The translations under genes and the position numbers were made by a program. This document shows positions 35,667 through 44,443 of a stretch of DNA of 64,000 nucleotides, piece by piece. Origin of the DNA: Yersinia canariae (GTDB lineage: Bacteria > Pseudomonadota > Gammaproteobacteria > Enterobacterales > Enterobacteriaceae); the NCBI RefSeq assembly GCF_009831415.1, contig NZ_CP043727.1:1302001-1366000 (forward strand), in the 5' to 3' direction. Position 1 is the stretch's first letter. The number at the start of each line of letters is the position of its first letter. Below the pieces are notes generated by a model. That model searched no databases. It saw only the letters and a list, made by a program, of their open reading frames with translations, and had not been told where the DNA came from.

Positions 35667-36785
35667 ATGGCGACGATCCGCAAGCGTGGTGCCTATCAAT
35701 GGGAAACTCAAATCCGTAAACGTGGCTTCCCGTCACAAACTAAAACGTTTAATACCAAAGCCGAGGCTGATGCTTGGGCAAAAATGGTTGAGTCGGAAAT
35801 GGCTCGCGGCGTGTGGCTTAGTCGTAGCGAATCGGAATCGACAACACTATATGACTCGCTTGCGCGTTATGAAAATGAAATTGTCGCCAACAAAAAGGGA
35901 GCGGTGCAAGATAGGTCTATTATCCGTATCTTTAAACGGCAACCATTAGCCAGATGTTATATGGCCAGTATTCGTAGTGCCGATGTCGCCAAATTAAGAG
36001 ACGAATGGCTAAAAGACTATGCGCCGGCCACGGTGTTACGCCGCTTATCTCTGCTTTCCCACTTATTTAATATTTCCCGCAAAGAGTGGGGAATGGAAAG
36101 CCTGATTAATCCTGTTGACCTGATCCGCAAACCCCAGCCGGATAATGCCCGTACACGGCGTATAGCGGTTGAGGCTGTACCAGCCATAGACGAATCAGAT
36201 AATGAGGTTAAAACGCTAAGAAACAGCGCTCAGGACGAAATCGAGCGGATTATTACCAATACTCAATCTCCGATATTGCCATCAGCGGTTTGCTTAGCGT
36301 TGGAAACGGCTATGCGACGTGGTGAAATTGTTGGCTTACGCTGGAAATATGTGGATTTAAAGCTGCGTGTCGCTCACTTGCCCAAGACGAAAAATGGCGA
36401 TTCGCGTGATGTACCGCTTTCTTCAAAGGCGGTGGCAGCATTAGAAAAACTAAAGGTTATCGCGGAAGCCAGGGAAGAGGACGAGAATTCAACTGATGAT
36501 CGTGTATTTAAAGCCCGAGTTGACGCAATAAGCTGTGCATTTGATAGAGCCAGAAAGCGTGCTCGTAAACTGTATGAGCAAGAATGTTCTGTTTCAGGAA
36601 AGAAAGCCAACTCAAATTATTTACTGGATTTGCGATTCCACGATTTACGCCATGAAGCCACATCACGCTTGGCTGAAATCTTTCCCATGCACGAACTCAC
36701 AAAAATAACTGGCCACAAAGACCCTAGAATGCTGATGAGATACTATCATCCTAGGGCAGAGGATTTGGCTAAGAAGTTGGTTTAG
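35667..36785 (+). CDS. Tyrosine recombinase / integrase of the element
   Basis: The 372-aa site-specific recombinase starts MATIRKRGAYQWETQIRKRG. It has an N-terminal arm-binding part and a SAM-like core-binding domain. The catalytic domain has Arg217 in AMRRGEIVGLRW, HDLRHEAT (His325, Arg328) and the C-terminal GHKDPRMLMRYYHP with the nucleophile Tyr359 or Tyr360. It lies directly after ypeA at the end of the element, as expected for an integrase beside attL. ATG 35667 follows AGAG; an upstream in-frame start at 35637 lies inside the repeat and is unlikely. Confidence 0.95.
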   Translation: MATIRKRGAYQWETQIRKRGFPSQTKTFNTKAEADAWAKMVESEMARGVWLSRSESESTTLYDSLARYENEIVANKKGAVQDRSIIRIFKRQPLARCYMASIRSADVAKLRDEWLKDYAPATVLRRLSLLSHLFNISRKEWGMESLINPVDLIRKPQPDNARTRRIAVEAVPAIDESDNEVKTLRNSAQDEIERIITNTQSPILPSAVCLALETAMRRGEIVGLRWKYVDLKLRVAHLPKTKNGDSRDVPLSSKAVAALEKLKVIAEAREEDENSTDDRVFKARVDAISCAFDRARKRARKLYEQECSVSGKKANSNYLLDLRFHDLRHEATSRLAEIFPMHELTKITGHKDPRMLMRYYHPRAEDLAKKLV

Positions 36786-37016
36786 CGGACATAATTGTAT
36801 TGGTTATAGTGGTATTCTGCTAATTTTTTAGATTGAATAGAAAAGACTAAAAACATAAAAATAAGTTAAATGACTAGTAATCAAACAATTATATTTAGAT
36901 CCTTCTTGTTGCAATTCATACAAGATTGTGCGGTAGCTATTTTTAGTTAAAAGGAAAATTTTGAATTTACAATATACGTATTCATGATAATAATTATCAC
37001 TCTCATTAGGTGAAGT

Positions 37017-40000
37017 ATGTTTAATCAAATCAAATATCTAACAGATATTAAAAAAATTGTTGGGAACTACCCTAAATATAAAAATAAAAGGAATGCTTTT
37101 ATTCGATTGAGGCGAGCATTAGATAATATAGAACCACGGTATGTTCGAGGTTTCTCTATCGCATGCAGTAAAAACGTTCAGATAAGAGAGATAATAAATC
37201 TTGGTTTCTTTAAAAGAGATATATTTATAGATCTTTTACCTGAAAGAAAAGTACCAATAGACTTTATTCTATCTTCATTTTATGGATTTTATTCAAGTAA
37301 TATCGACATTTTCAATGTTATTGAAAAAAATATGGAGGAACTAGAAAAATTAGTCATTCTAGAAAAATTTGATGATGCTATAAAACTATTGGACTTCATA
37401 GATCTAAAGTATGGTGGAAGTATCTGGTCACTAGATGCTAGGATGGCTATTACAGGAAAATATAAAACTAGTGAGGATGTTAAAAAAATAAATATAAAAG
37501 GAAAACATAGATTAGCCCATATATCATCATTATTACAGCAGAAGCATTTATCCAGAGGCGCACTAGCATTTCAGCAACAGATATTAAATCATACAGTTAG
37601 TGAATTAAAAAGCAAAAACTTTAGTTCATTTTCTGAGTTTTTATTGTTGATTTTGTTACCTTATAATTTAAACAATCGAGTTAAAATAGATGATGTAATT
37701 ATTTTTTCTCAAAAGTTATATCCGATAGATAAGTTATTTATAATAAAAAAAGCGATATCATCTTATATCTCATCCAGTAGAAAAAGTGATCTAAATGACA
37801 GTGTTTATCATGATTTTATTCATTCTATGTCTAAAGTTTCAAAAGATCAATCATGGATTAATATAAAAAAACTGATTAACTCAGAGCCAACTGTAAGAAT
37901 TAATGAAGACATAAAAAGTATAATTAATGTTTATTCCAAAGGTGATTACTTAACTACTGTTAATTTATGCGATGCTTTTATAAATAGATATCCTACAGAA
38001 TTGTCAGTGATAGATATATACTCTAAGGCATTGTTTTATCTGTCTAACTCAGCGGTTGATAAAGTAAATAAAAAGGAAAGAAAAACGTTAGTTGAAACAT
38101 TGATTCATAGCCAATTTATGCTATATGTTAGTACAAATAATTATGAAAAAGTTAAAGAGAATATAGATTTATTGTCCTTTAAATTCTCAAATTTAAATTT
38201 TACACATAGTATATGTGCGATGTTTTATGCAGCGTATCCATTTATCAATGAGATTGAATTAAGACGATACTGTAGATTACTGAGTTGCGGTTACACATTT
38301 ATAACTCCAAAGTATAATGCGAAACTAATGCTCAGTGATAGAGAGTTGAGCTCTTTTGAACATGATAATACTGATGCAATTGAATTGTCAGATAGTAGAA
38401 AAATTAGACTATATATAGAGAGTGAAATAAAGTCAGACTCACCTGATAGTATAAAAATAGATAACTTATTGAGTAAACTTGAAAGTATGCATGACGTGAC
38501 CATAGCTGAATTAAATCAAATAAAATCTATAGCTTATATTAAATTATGTCAATTTGATCTTTTAATCAAAGAAATAAATAAAGTATGTAATAAAAACATC
38601 AATGATATGATGTTATTTCCGGCGCATTATATTGCAGAAGTAATAAATTCTCAGTCTGAGAATATATCAAATAAATTAAATGCGGCAATATTTTCATATT
38701 TGTATTACATAAATTTTGATAAAAGCTATAAAGAAACGACTGCTGACTACTTAGAGGATTATTTACTAGTAAATAATGTTAAAGTTCCTAGCGAGTTAAT
38801 TGCAAATCTTCCTAATATTTATGAACATGAGATGTTTTTTGACAAAGTATGTAATCAACAAATTTTAGGTAGTATTTTGGAGTTGAATTCATCAAAGCTG
38901 ACTATGTTGGAAAGACTTAAGATAATTTCATTACTTCATGAAAAGTTTGACTATACATCCGAATTACTCGAAAGTGAGGAAAAAGAAATATTCAATTTCC
39001 TTCTTGTTAATAATATAAAAGAGCATCATGAAAGTAATAAGATAATGATTGATTCTGAGGGGCTTAAGGGAGCTAAATATTTAGAGTATAAATCATTTTA
39101 TGAAAATTTATCTGAGGTGACATTATTTAATACAAATCTATTAACCAAGTATTTTCCTGATGAGGAAAATGATGAGGAAGAAATTAATGATAGTTCGACT
39201 ATTGATCAGGAAATAAATAATTCTATCTTAATAGAAGATGAAGATATAAATTCTGAAGTATCTATTTTATATTTTTATGGTAATTTTTATTCTAAGGTTA
39301 TTAATGATTTTATAATGGATCATGACTATGGTTTAATTAGATACCTAAGCTCTGAAATTAGACATGGTGTCATGCCTAATCAGATGCGTAGTGTTTTCGA
39401 ATCGTTGAGTTTAGTTACCGAAAAAGGTATATCAGGAAAATATTCACCAAATGAATATTGGGCTAAGACATATTTAGATAAACTTCCAACTCTTGATGTT
39501 GAGTATATACAGAACCAATTAGATTGGTTCTGTGGTGGAGTTGATGAATTAATAAACAAAGCAAACTCTTGGACTAAACCAGTAACTGTTTGGAGTGAAG
39601 TAGCCCTAGGTAATAAAGATGACAAATCATCTTTTTACTTCATTATTGATGATGATAAAACGTATGAGTTTTATTTGGCTATTAAAGAAACAATAGACTA
39701 CAAAAGCCATGAGGCAACTTCAGATGATGATATAAATAGAATGTTTAATGCTTGCGAAAATTTCATATGGATACAATTAGATCAATGTTTTGAAAATATA
39801 AAAGAGAGGTTTAATTTAAATCTCAAGGATGGTTTTAACAAACTATGTACTGACTTTATAGAGAGGTTGGCTGTTTTACCTATAAGTTCAAACCCACAAA
39901 ATTTAATTGATAATATAAAAACCGCACAGTATGAAATTATTGAAAAGGTAGCTAACATTGAAGGTTGGTTTAAAAGACCACAAGGAATAATGGATGAAAA

Positions 40001-40481
40001 ATACCGAGTTATCGATGTGGTAAATGCATCAATTGATTGTGTTAAAGGGATATATGATCCGCAGGTATTAACTATGCATTTATCTATTGATGAAATTGTA
40101 AATAACAATGAGTTGAGTAATAAGCAGTCTTTATATTTAACTAGGGCATTAGTTACATCTTATATAAATTGCTTTAAACATGGGGCTAATAGAGCAAAAA
40201 CAGATGTTTTTTTAAAGGTTATCGAGGATGATTATTGTTATAGTATTATCATAAAAAATGAAATTAATGAGGAAACAAAGAAAAGAATAGTTGATAATGG
40301 CATTATTAAAGAGGTTGAAAATTATGATAGCGAGCACTATACCGAAAAACTTATAACTGAAGGTGGGACCGGTCTATATAAAGTTTATAGAAATATTAAG
40401 GATGGGTTTGGCGTTGCCGAATTTAGTATCGCTCAAGAAAACCTTTCATTTGTGCAATCAATAGGTTTTACTCCGGATTAA
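37017..40481 (+). CDS. Large helical sensor with histidine-kinase ATPase domain (DtcA-like)
   Basis: The 1154-aa protein has a long helical, TPR-like N-terminal region (about residues 1-750). A segment SSEIRHGVMPNQMRS follows, whose His783 is a candidate phospho-acceptor. The C-terminal GHKL ATPase has N-box Asn1051 in YINCFKHGAN and G-box GGTGLYKV at 1116-1123. No membrane helix is seen, so it senses something in the cytoplasm. It is 3 bp upstream of a receiver gene. The layout matches the sensor kinase of Detocs anti-phage systems. The DNA is far more AT-rich than the flanking chromosome. AGGTGA precedes the ATG. Confidence 0.72.
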   Translation: MFNQIKYLTDIKKIVGNYPKYKNKRNAFIRLRRALDNIEPRYVRGFSIACSKNVQIREIINLGFFKRDIFIDLLPERKVPIDFILSSFYGFYSSNIDIFNVIEKNMEELEKLVILEKFDDAIKLLDFIDLKYGGSIWSLDARMAITGKYKTSEDVKKINIKGKHRLAHISSLLQQKHLSRGALAFQQQILNHTVSELKSKNFSSFSEFLLLILLPYNLNNRVKIDDVIIFSQKLYPIDKLFIIKKAISSYISSSRKSDLNDSVYHDFIHSMSKVSKDQSWINIKKLINSEPTVRINEDIKSIINVYSKGDYLTTVNLCDAFINRYPTELSVIDIYSKALFYLSNSAVDKVNKKERKTLVETLIHSQFMLYVSTNNYEKVKENIDLLSFKFSNLNFTHSICAMFYAAYPFINEIELRRYCRLLSCGYTFITPKYNAKLMLSDRELSSFEHDNTDAIELSDSRKIRLYIESEIKSDSPDSIKIDNLLSKLESMHDVTIAELNQIKSIAYIKLCQFDLLIKEINKVCNKNINDMMLFPAHYIAEVINSQSENISNKLNAAIFSYLYYINFDKSYKETTADYLEDYLLVNNVKVPSELIANLPNIYEHEMFFDKVCNQQILGSILELNSSKLTMLERLKIISLLHEKFDYTSELLESEEKEIFNFLLVNNIKEHHESNKIMIDSEGLKGAKYLEYKSFYENLSEVTLFNTNLLTKYFPDEENDEEEINDSSTIDQEINNSILIEDEDINSEVSILYFYGNFYSKVINDFIMDHDYGLIRYLSSEIRHGVMPNQMRSVFESLSLVTEKGISGKYSPNEYWAKTYLDKLPTLDVEYIQNQLDWFCGGVDELINKANSWTKPVTVWSEVALGNKDDKSSFYFIIDDDKTYEFYLAIKETIDYKSHEATSDDDINRMFNACENFIWIQLDQCFENIKERFNLNLKDGFNKLCTDFIERLAVLPISSNPQNLIDNIKTAQYEIIEKVANIEGWFKRPQGIMDEKYRVIDVVNASIDCVKGIYDPQVLTMHLSIDEIVNNNELSNKQSLYLTRALVTSYINCFKHGANRAKTDVFLKVIEDDYCYSIIIKNEINEETKKRIVDNGIIKEVENYDSEHYTEKLITEGGTGLYKVYRNIKDGFGVAEFSIAQENLSFVQSIGFTPD

Positions 40482-40484
40482 ATA

Positions 40485-40931
40485 ATGAAAATAATCATTG
40501 TAGAAGATAACGAATATAAAAGTGATCGGGTTAAAGAGTTTTTACTAAGTATAAACAATAATGTTACTATCGATATATTTAGATCATATTCTTCTGGATT
40601 AAAGGCTATTGTTGACGGCTTCTATAATTTAGCTATTCTCGATATGAGTTTACCAACATTCGATGATGATTCAGGTTCCTTACGAGGGGAGTTTAGAGTG
40701 TATGGCGGAATAGATATCGCCAGAAAAATTAAAAGGAGAAATATTTCTTTGAAGTTTATATTCTTAACTCAATACACCTCATTTTCATATGATAATAAGA
40801 GCATTGATTTAAAAGATGTTGATCAATCTGTACGAGATAAGTACCCGGAAACATATGCTGGATGTATTTATTACGAGCACGCTGGTTATTCATGGAAAGA
40901 TGAACTACGAATGGTGATTGAAGCATTATGA
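40485..40931 (+). CDS. Stand-alone response-regulator receiver (DtcB-like)
   Basis: The 148-aa protein is a lone REC domain. It shows the acidic pocket Glu7-Asp8 (IIIVEDNE), phospho-acceptor Asp53 (AILDMSLP), a Thr in the switch region (FIFLTQYT) and a late SWKDEL lysine. It has no output domain. In Detocs the equivalent DtcB drains phosphoryl groups from the kinase to prevent accidental activation; that role is inferred here from position and architecture. It starts 3 bp after the kinase and overlaps the next gene by 4 bases. Confidence 0.72.
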   Translation: MKIIIVEDNEYKSDRVKEFLLSINNNVTIDIFRSYSSGLKAIVDGFYNLAILDMSLPTFDDDSGSLRGEFRVYGGIDIARKIKRRNISLKFIFLTQYTSFSYDNKSIDLKDVDQSVRDKYPETYAGCIYYEHAGYSWKDELRMVIEAL

Positions 40932-42073
40932 ATATGTATCTAATCGTTGATGATGATTATTTTCGCAGAAGTAAAATTAAAGAAATTTTAATTTCAAAAT
41001 ATAAAATACCTGAAGATAATATAGATCTAGCTTGTTGTACCAAAGAGGCTAGAACTCTTTTTAGAAATACAAATTATTCCATTGCCTTTATTGATATGTC
41101 TCTGCCAGAAAATAAAGATGAAAAACCAAAACATAATTCTGGGGTTGATCTACTTACTACATTGAGAGGTAATCGATATAGAAAACCAAGCTATGTAGTT
41201 GGTTTTACTGCTCTGGAAGAGAATGTTAAAGAGTTAGAAGAAGAGTTTGATAATCGTGGTTTTAAGTTTTGTTATGCTACTAATTCTGATTATTCTTGGC
41301 TAGGTGGAATAAGTGGTATTATTGAATATTATTCTGAGTATGGAGATAATTTTGAAAGGAATAGTATAGATATTGCTATTGTTACAGTTCATGGAATTAG
41401 AACTTTTGGCAATTGGCAGGAAACTTTAGCTAATGAGATTAGAACTATTAATGTCGATAAAAAGGTTTCCCATTTATGTTTTAAAGTGGCATTTACAAAT
41501 ACAGCTAGATTTTTTGTTCCATATTTGCGACGTAAAGTAGTTGAGAAGTTCAAACTTGATTTTGAACAATGGTTAGATAAGAATAGAACCAGGCGTATAG
41601 TTTGTTTTGCTCATAGTTTTGGTACATATGTACTAATTAAAGGCATTGAGAGTATCGAAGATAAAACTAAGTTAAAAAATTTAGATCTGATAGTTCTTGC
41701 TGGTAGTGTTCTTCGCAGAGATAATGATTTTTGTTCTTTACAGAACAGTATTAATGTGAAAATCATTAATGACTGTGCTGTAAATGATATACCTTTATTA
41801 TTCAGTGAAGCTTTAGTTCCAGGGGCGGGTATGGGAGGGAGGCTAGGTTTCAAAGGTTTACATCATAATAAAATCATGAATAGGTTTTTTGTTGGTGGAC
41901 ATAGTTCATTTTTTGAAAATGGTTTTATGGATAAATATTGGATTCCTTTACTAAAAGATAAAGAAATTAAGGAAGATGTTAATCTTGCAGAAACTTCTAT
42001 TGTAATGGGAATTCTAAATTTTATTTCTTTACTTTTAGGTAAAGTTAAAAACTTTATTGTTAGAGTTAATTAG
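40928..42073 (+). CDS. Receiver fused to alpha/beta-hydrolase effector (DtcC-like)
   Basis: The 381-aa protein has an N-terminal REC domain (YLIVDDDYFRRSK, phospho-acceptor Asp56 in AFIDMSLPEN) and a hydrolase domain from about residue 150. The latter shows VTVHGIRTFGNW (oxyanion region), nucleophile elbow AHSFGT with Ser230, candidate acid Asp282 or Asp287, and GGHSSFF with His325. The last 20 residues are hydrophobic (MGILNFISLLLGKV) and could touch a membrane. It would be the phosphorylation-triggered effector of the operon. The substrate (lipid, ester or other) is not known. Confidence 0.72.
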   Translation: MNMYLIVDDDYFRRSKIKEILISKYKIPEDNIDLACCTKEARTLFRNTNYSIAFIDMSLPENKDEKPKHNSGVDLLTTLRGNRYRKPSYVVGFTALEENVKELEEEFDNRGFKFCYATNSDYSWLGGISGIIEYYSEYGDNFERNSIDIAIVTVHGIRTFGNWQETLANEIRTINVDKKVSHLCFKVAFTNTARFFVPYLRRKVVEKFKLDFEQWLDKNRTRRIVCFAHSFGTYVLIKGIESIEDKTKLKNLDLIVLAGSVLRRDNDFCSLQNSINVKIINDCAVNDIPLLFSEALVPGAGMGGRLGFKGLHHNKIMNRFFVGGHSSFFENGFMDKYWIPLLKDKEIKEDVNLAETSIVMGILNFISLLLGKVKNFIVRVN

Positions 42074-42379
42074 TATAGGTATTCTTTGAAAGAAAAAGGC
42101 CGCAGTCTATTAATTTTTTTAACTATTTTCTATACTTTAACCCTCCTATTTATTTAGTACCATTGGTGATTTTTTAGTTTTCTTCTAGAGTGTTAATTAG
42201 AAATTACATTGCTTTTGTTGATGTTTTATAGGGACTCCATATCTGTTCTACTTAGGGTGGATAACTTAAAATGTTAAATTTAATATTAATTTTCAATAGA
42301 ATACAATGTATTATTGAAGGCTTTGTTTACTCAAGGAATTATAACGTCATGTGCATTATTATAATTATCTTATTTGATT
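42074..42379. other. Gene-free AT-rich spacer
   Basis: 306 bp between the convergent Detocs-like operon and the HNH gene. It is very AT-rich. I see no ORF, RNA gene or clear terminator hairpin. Confidence 0.6.
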
Positions 42380-43606
42380 TTATAAATATAAACGCCATAT
42401 CAATGCATCATAACTAGGGGCATCTATCTTTTTATTCGGCGACCTAATTCGAACATTTTGTAAATACTCATAATCTGTTCCGACTAGTTTTTCAGATATA
42501 TACACATTAAAACTATCTGGATCAATATTAATTAACCCCAAATCAAAAAGAGTATGTATATCTGCTCGAAGCAGTAAACCGTTTGACACAACGTTCGTAT
42601 GTGCTCCTTTATAGGGATGAATATGGGCTGCTTCAAGAAGTTCGGTCAAGGCACAGCCAGTAATGGCGCATTTCCCTTCATATGCTTCTAGTAGAGCCTT
42701 TCTAAATGCGGGTTGCCCTTGTCTGCGCACGATATTGCTGAGGACTTTTTTTCTTTGATCTTCAACACTTGTTGCATCAAATGCATGACTCGCTTCTGCT
42801 TCTTTCTGCGCGTGTTCTAATGCTTTTGCTGTAATTGCATCATTTAGTGAACGAACAGCGAGTTTATTGTTTTCAGATTCTAGATAAATCTCCCAGACAC
42901 CATGTGCAGTGGGGTCGTAAAACTCATATTTAGCATTTACCCCAGAGCCTAATTTAAATAATCTATCAAATTGGTTATCGCTATCGGTTCGCCTAGGATT
43001 AATATTTTGAGATAAATTTACTCTAGAATTTTTATTGACTGATAGCATAGTTAAATCAGGTGCTAGATTAGATGGGATATAATCTGAATGTCGAGTTGTA
43101 ATATGTTTTAGTATATCTTGCTGAGTAGCACTTCCACCTAGGGAAGTTATTGCATCAATGGCTAGTTCCCAGGTGCGTTTTTTTCCATGCTTAAATTTTT
43201 TATTGTTAATACGATTAAGCAAAAATGTAGTAGGTTTTTCACCTGAATGTGATTTATAGGAGAAATTACCTTCATAGCGAAAGCCTGCTTTATCGAACTC
43301 ATATTTTCTTTTTCGATAGAATAGGATGATTTCGAGCCCATTCTTCATATGGGATATGATGAGATCATCTTTACGCCCACTAGTTTGTCCTTGCATGGAA
43401 AGAGTATCTTCTTCCAATAAATCATGATATTGAGTGCGATCGGTTGTCTTGTCTTCTGTGATAAACAACCATATAGATGCATGATTTTTGGGTTGAAAAA
43501 TCCCAGTATTGATTGTCGCATCTGTAATATTAAAAAGCTTTTTGAGATCATTTCTTGTATAGACCTGGCCAACAACCAAGCTATCTGATGTTTGAATATT
43601 ATTCAT
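42380..43606 (-). CDS. HNH endonuclease with N-terminal reader-like domain
   Basis: The 408-aa protein has a C-terminal HNH nuclease (about residues 310-355): KCAITGC, EAAHIHPY and NGLLLRADIHTLFD supply the Cys, His-Asn-His pattern. The N-terminal third (VGQVYTRNDLKKLF, GIFQPKNHASIWLFITED) resembles domains found in restriction-type nucleases of the DUF3427 or modification-reader kind. This is by recollection, not search. It could be a type IV-like restriction enzyme acting on modified phage DNA. It is transcribed towards the Detocs-like operon and has no methylase neighbour. Confidence 0.75.
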   Translation of the reverse strand: MNNIQTSDSLVVGQVYTRNDLKKLFNITDATINTGIFQPKNHASIWLFITEDKTTDRTQYHDLLEEDTLSMQGQTSGRKDDLIISHMKNGLEIILFYRKRKYEFDKAGFRYEGNFSYKSHSGEKPTTFLLNRINNKKFKHGKKRTWELAIDAITSLGGSATQQDILKHITTRHSDYIPSNLAPDLTMLSVNKNSRVNLSQNINPRRTDSDNQFDRLFKLGSGVNAKYEFYDPTAHGVWEIYLESENNKLAVRSLNDAITAKALEHAQKEAEASHAFDATSVEDQRKKVLSNIVRRQGQPAFRKALLEAYEGKCAITGCALTELLEAAHIHPYKGAHTNVVSNGLLLRADIHTLFDLGLINIDPDSFNVYISEKLVGTDYEYLQNVRIRSPNKKIDAPSYDALIWRLYL

Positions 43607-43654
43607 TTCTTTATTTTTTTAATCCAAATAAGTAGATAGAGCCCGAGCCGAGTT

Positions 43655-43825
43655 TTATATTTTCTGTATGCTTCCATCTGGATATTTTTTAACCCATACC
43701 CCATTAACCTTCACTGGTTCCGGCAATCCAAGATCTCTATTCTCTTGAGCTGCTTTGGCTACTGCTGCGGCCATCAGCCTGTTGGCTTCTTCTCTGCCAA
43801 TTAGGTCGATAATAGACTTTGCCAT
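43655..43825 (-). CDS. Small orphan protein (56 aa)
   Basis: The ORF reads MAKSIIDLIGREEANRLMAA and ends KKYPDGSIQKI, and is preceded by AAGGGAGA at ideal spacing. The N-terminal half is an amphipathic helix. I do not recognise a family. It is divergent from the HigA-like gene, with a 73-bp shared promoter region. Confidence 0.6.
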   Translation of the reverse strand: MAKSIIDLIGREEANRLMAAAVAKAAQENRDLGLPEPVKVNGVWVKKYPDGSIQKI

Positions 43826-43840
43826 ATTGTTCTCCCTTAA

Positions 43841-43875
43841 AGGTTAATAGATACTAACCTAGCACTGTTTAGTAT
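43841..43875. promoter_or_regulatory. Overlapping inverted repeats, likely operator of the HigA-like regulator
   Basis: AGGTTA (43841-43846) pairs with TAACCT (43855-43860), and ATACTAA (43851-43857) pairs with TTAGTAT (43869-43875). They fill the divergent promoter between the 56-aa gene and the XRE gene, where an autorepressor would bind. Confidence 0.5.
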
Positions 43876-43898
43876 AATTACAACCCAATAGGAGCGAT

Positions 43899-44168
43899 AT
43901 GGATACTATTTCGAGAGAACCGACAACTTTGGCTATCATGCTGGTTGAGGAGTTTATGAACCCAACCAATATTAGTCAGCCTATGCTTGCTGAAGGGCTT
44001 GGACTTTCTATTGAGCGGGTTAGCGCGATCTGTGAGGGAACTGATCGGATAAATGCTAAGGAAATATCTCTGCTAGCAGCATTCTTCGATACCAATCCAG
44101 AGTTTTGGTTTAACGTCCAAGATAACCATGAGCGGTGGGTATTACGAAATAAAAAATCCAGCGTCTGA
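43899..44168 (+). CDS. HigA-type XRE antitoxin/regulator without visible toxin
   Basis: The 89-aa protein belongs to the HigA/VapI XRE family (ISQPMLAEGLGLSIERVSAICEG helix-turn-helix, FFDTNPEFWFNVQ tail). Such antitoxins normally follow a HigB RelE-like toxin. No toxin ORF precedes or follows it. It may be a stand-alone regulator of the divergent 56-aa gene. AATAGGAG precedes the ATG. Confidence 0.82.
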   Translation: MDTISREPTTLAIMLVEEFMNPTNISQPMLAEGLGLSIERVSAICEGTDRINAKEISLLAAFFDTNPEFWFNVQDNHERWVLRNKKSSV

Positions 44169-44206
44169 TTACTACACTGGATTTGCTGAATAATCTTTTT
44201 ACTCGA

Positions 44207-44443
44207 TTATCTTATAATTTGCCTGGCATCAGCTCTTAGTTCATCAATTTGTAGTGCTGATATCACAGGGCCACCGCTAAGATGGCAGTGCAACATAACA
44301 CTGATATCAACCAGTAGGTCTGCAAAAGCTATGGCTTGGCTTTGTGGCTGAGTGTTTTCAGCTGGTGTAGATATAATTGCTATTAACTCATTTAAAAAGG
44401 GTATGAAATTTTCAACCTGTTTGATTGGTTGTGAATTGTCCAT
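44207..44443 (-). CDS. Hypothetical protein coupled to trbL
   Basis: The 78-aa helical protein (MDNSQPIKQVENFIPFLNEL start) has no recognisable domain. Its ATG overlaps the trbL stop (TAATG), so it is the last gene of the trbJ-trbK-trbL transcript. The function is unknown. Confidence 0.65.
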   Translation of the reverse strand: MDNSQPIKQVENFIPFLNELIAIISTPAENTQPQSQAIAFADLLVDISVMLHCHLSGGPVISALQIDELRADARQIIR

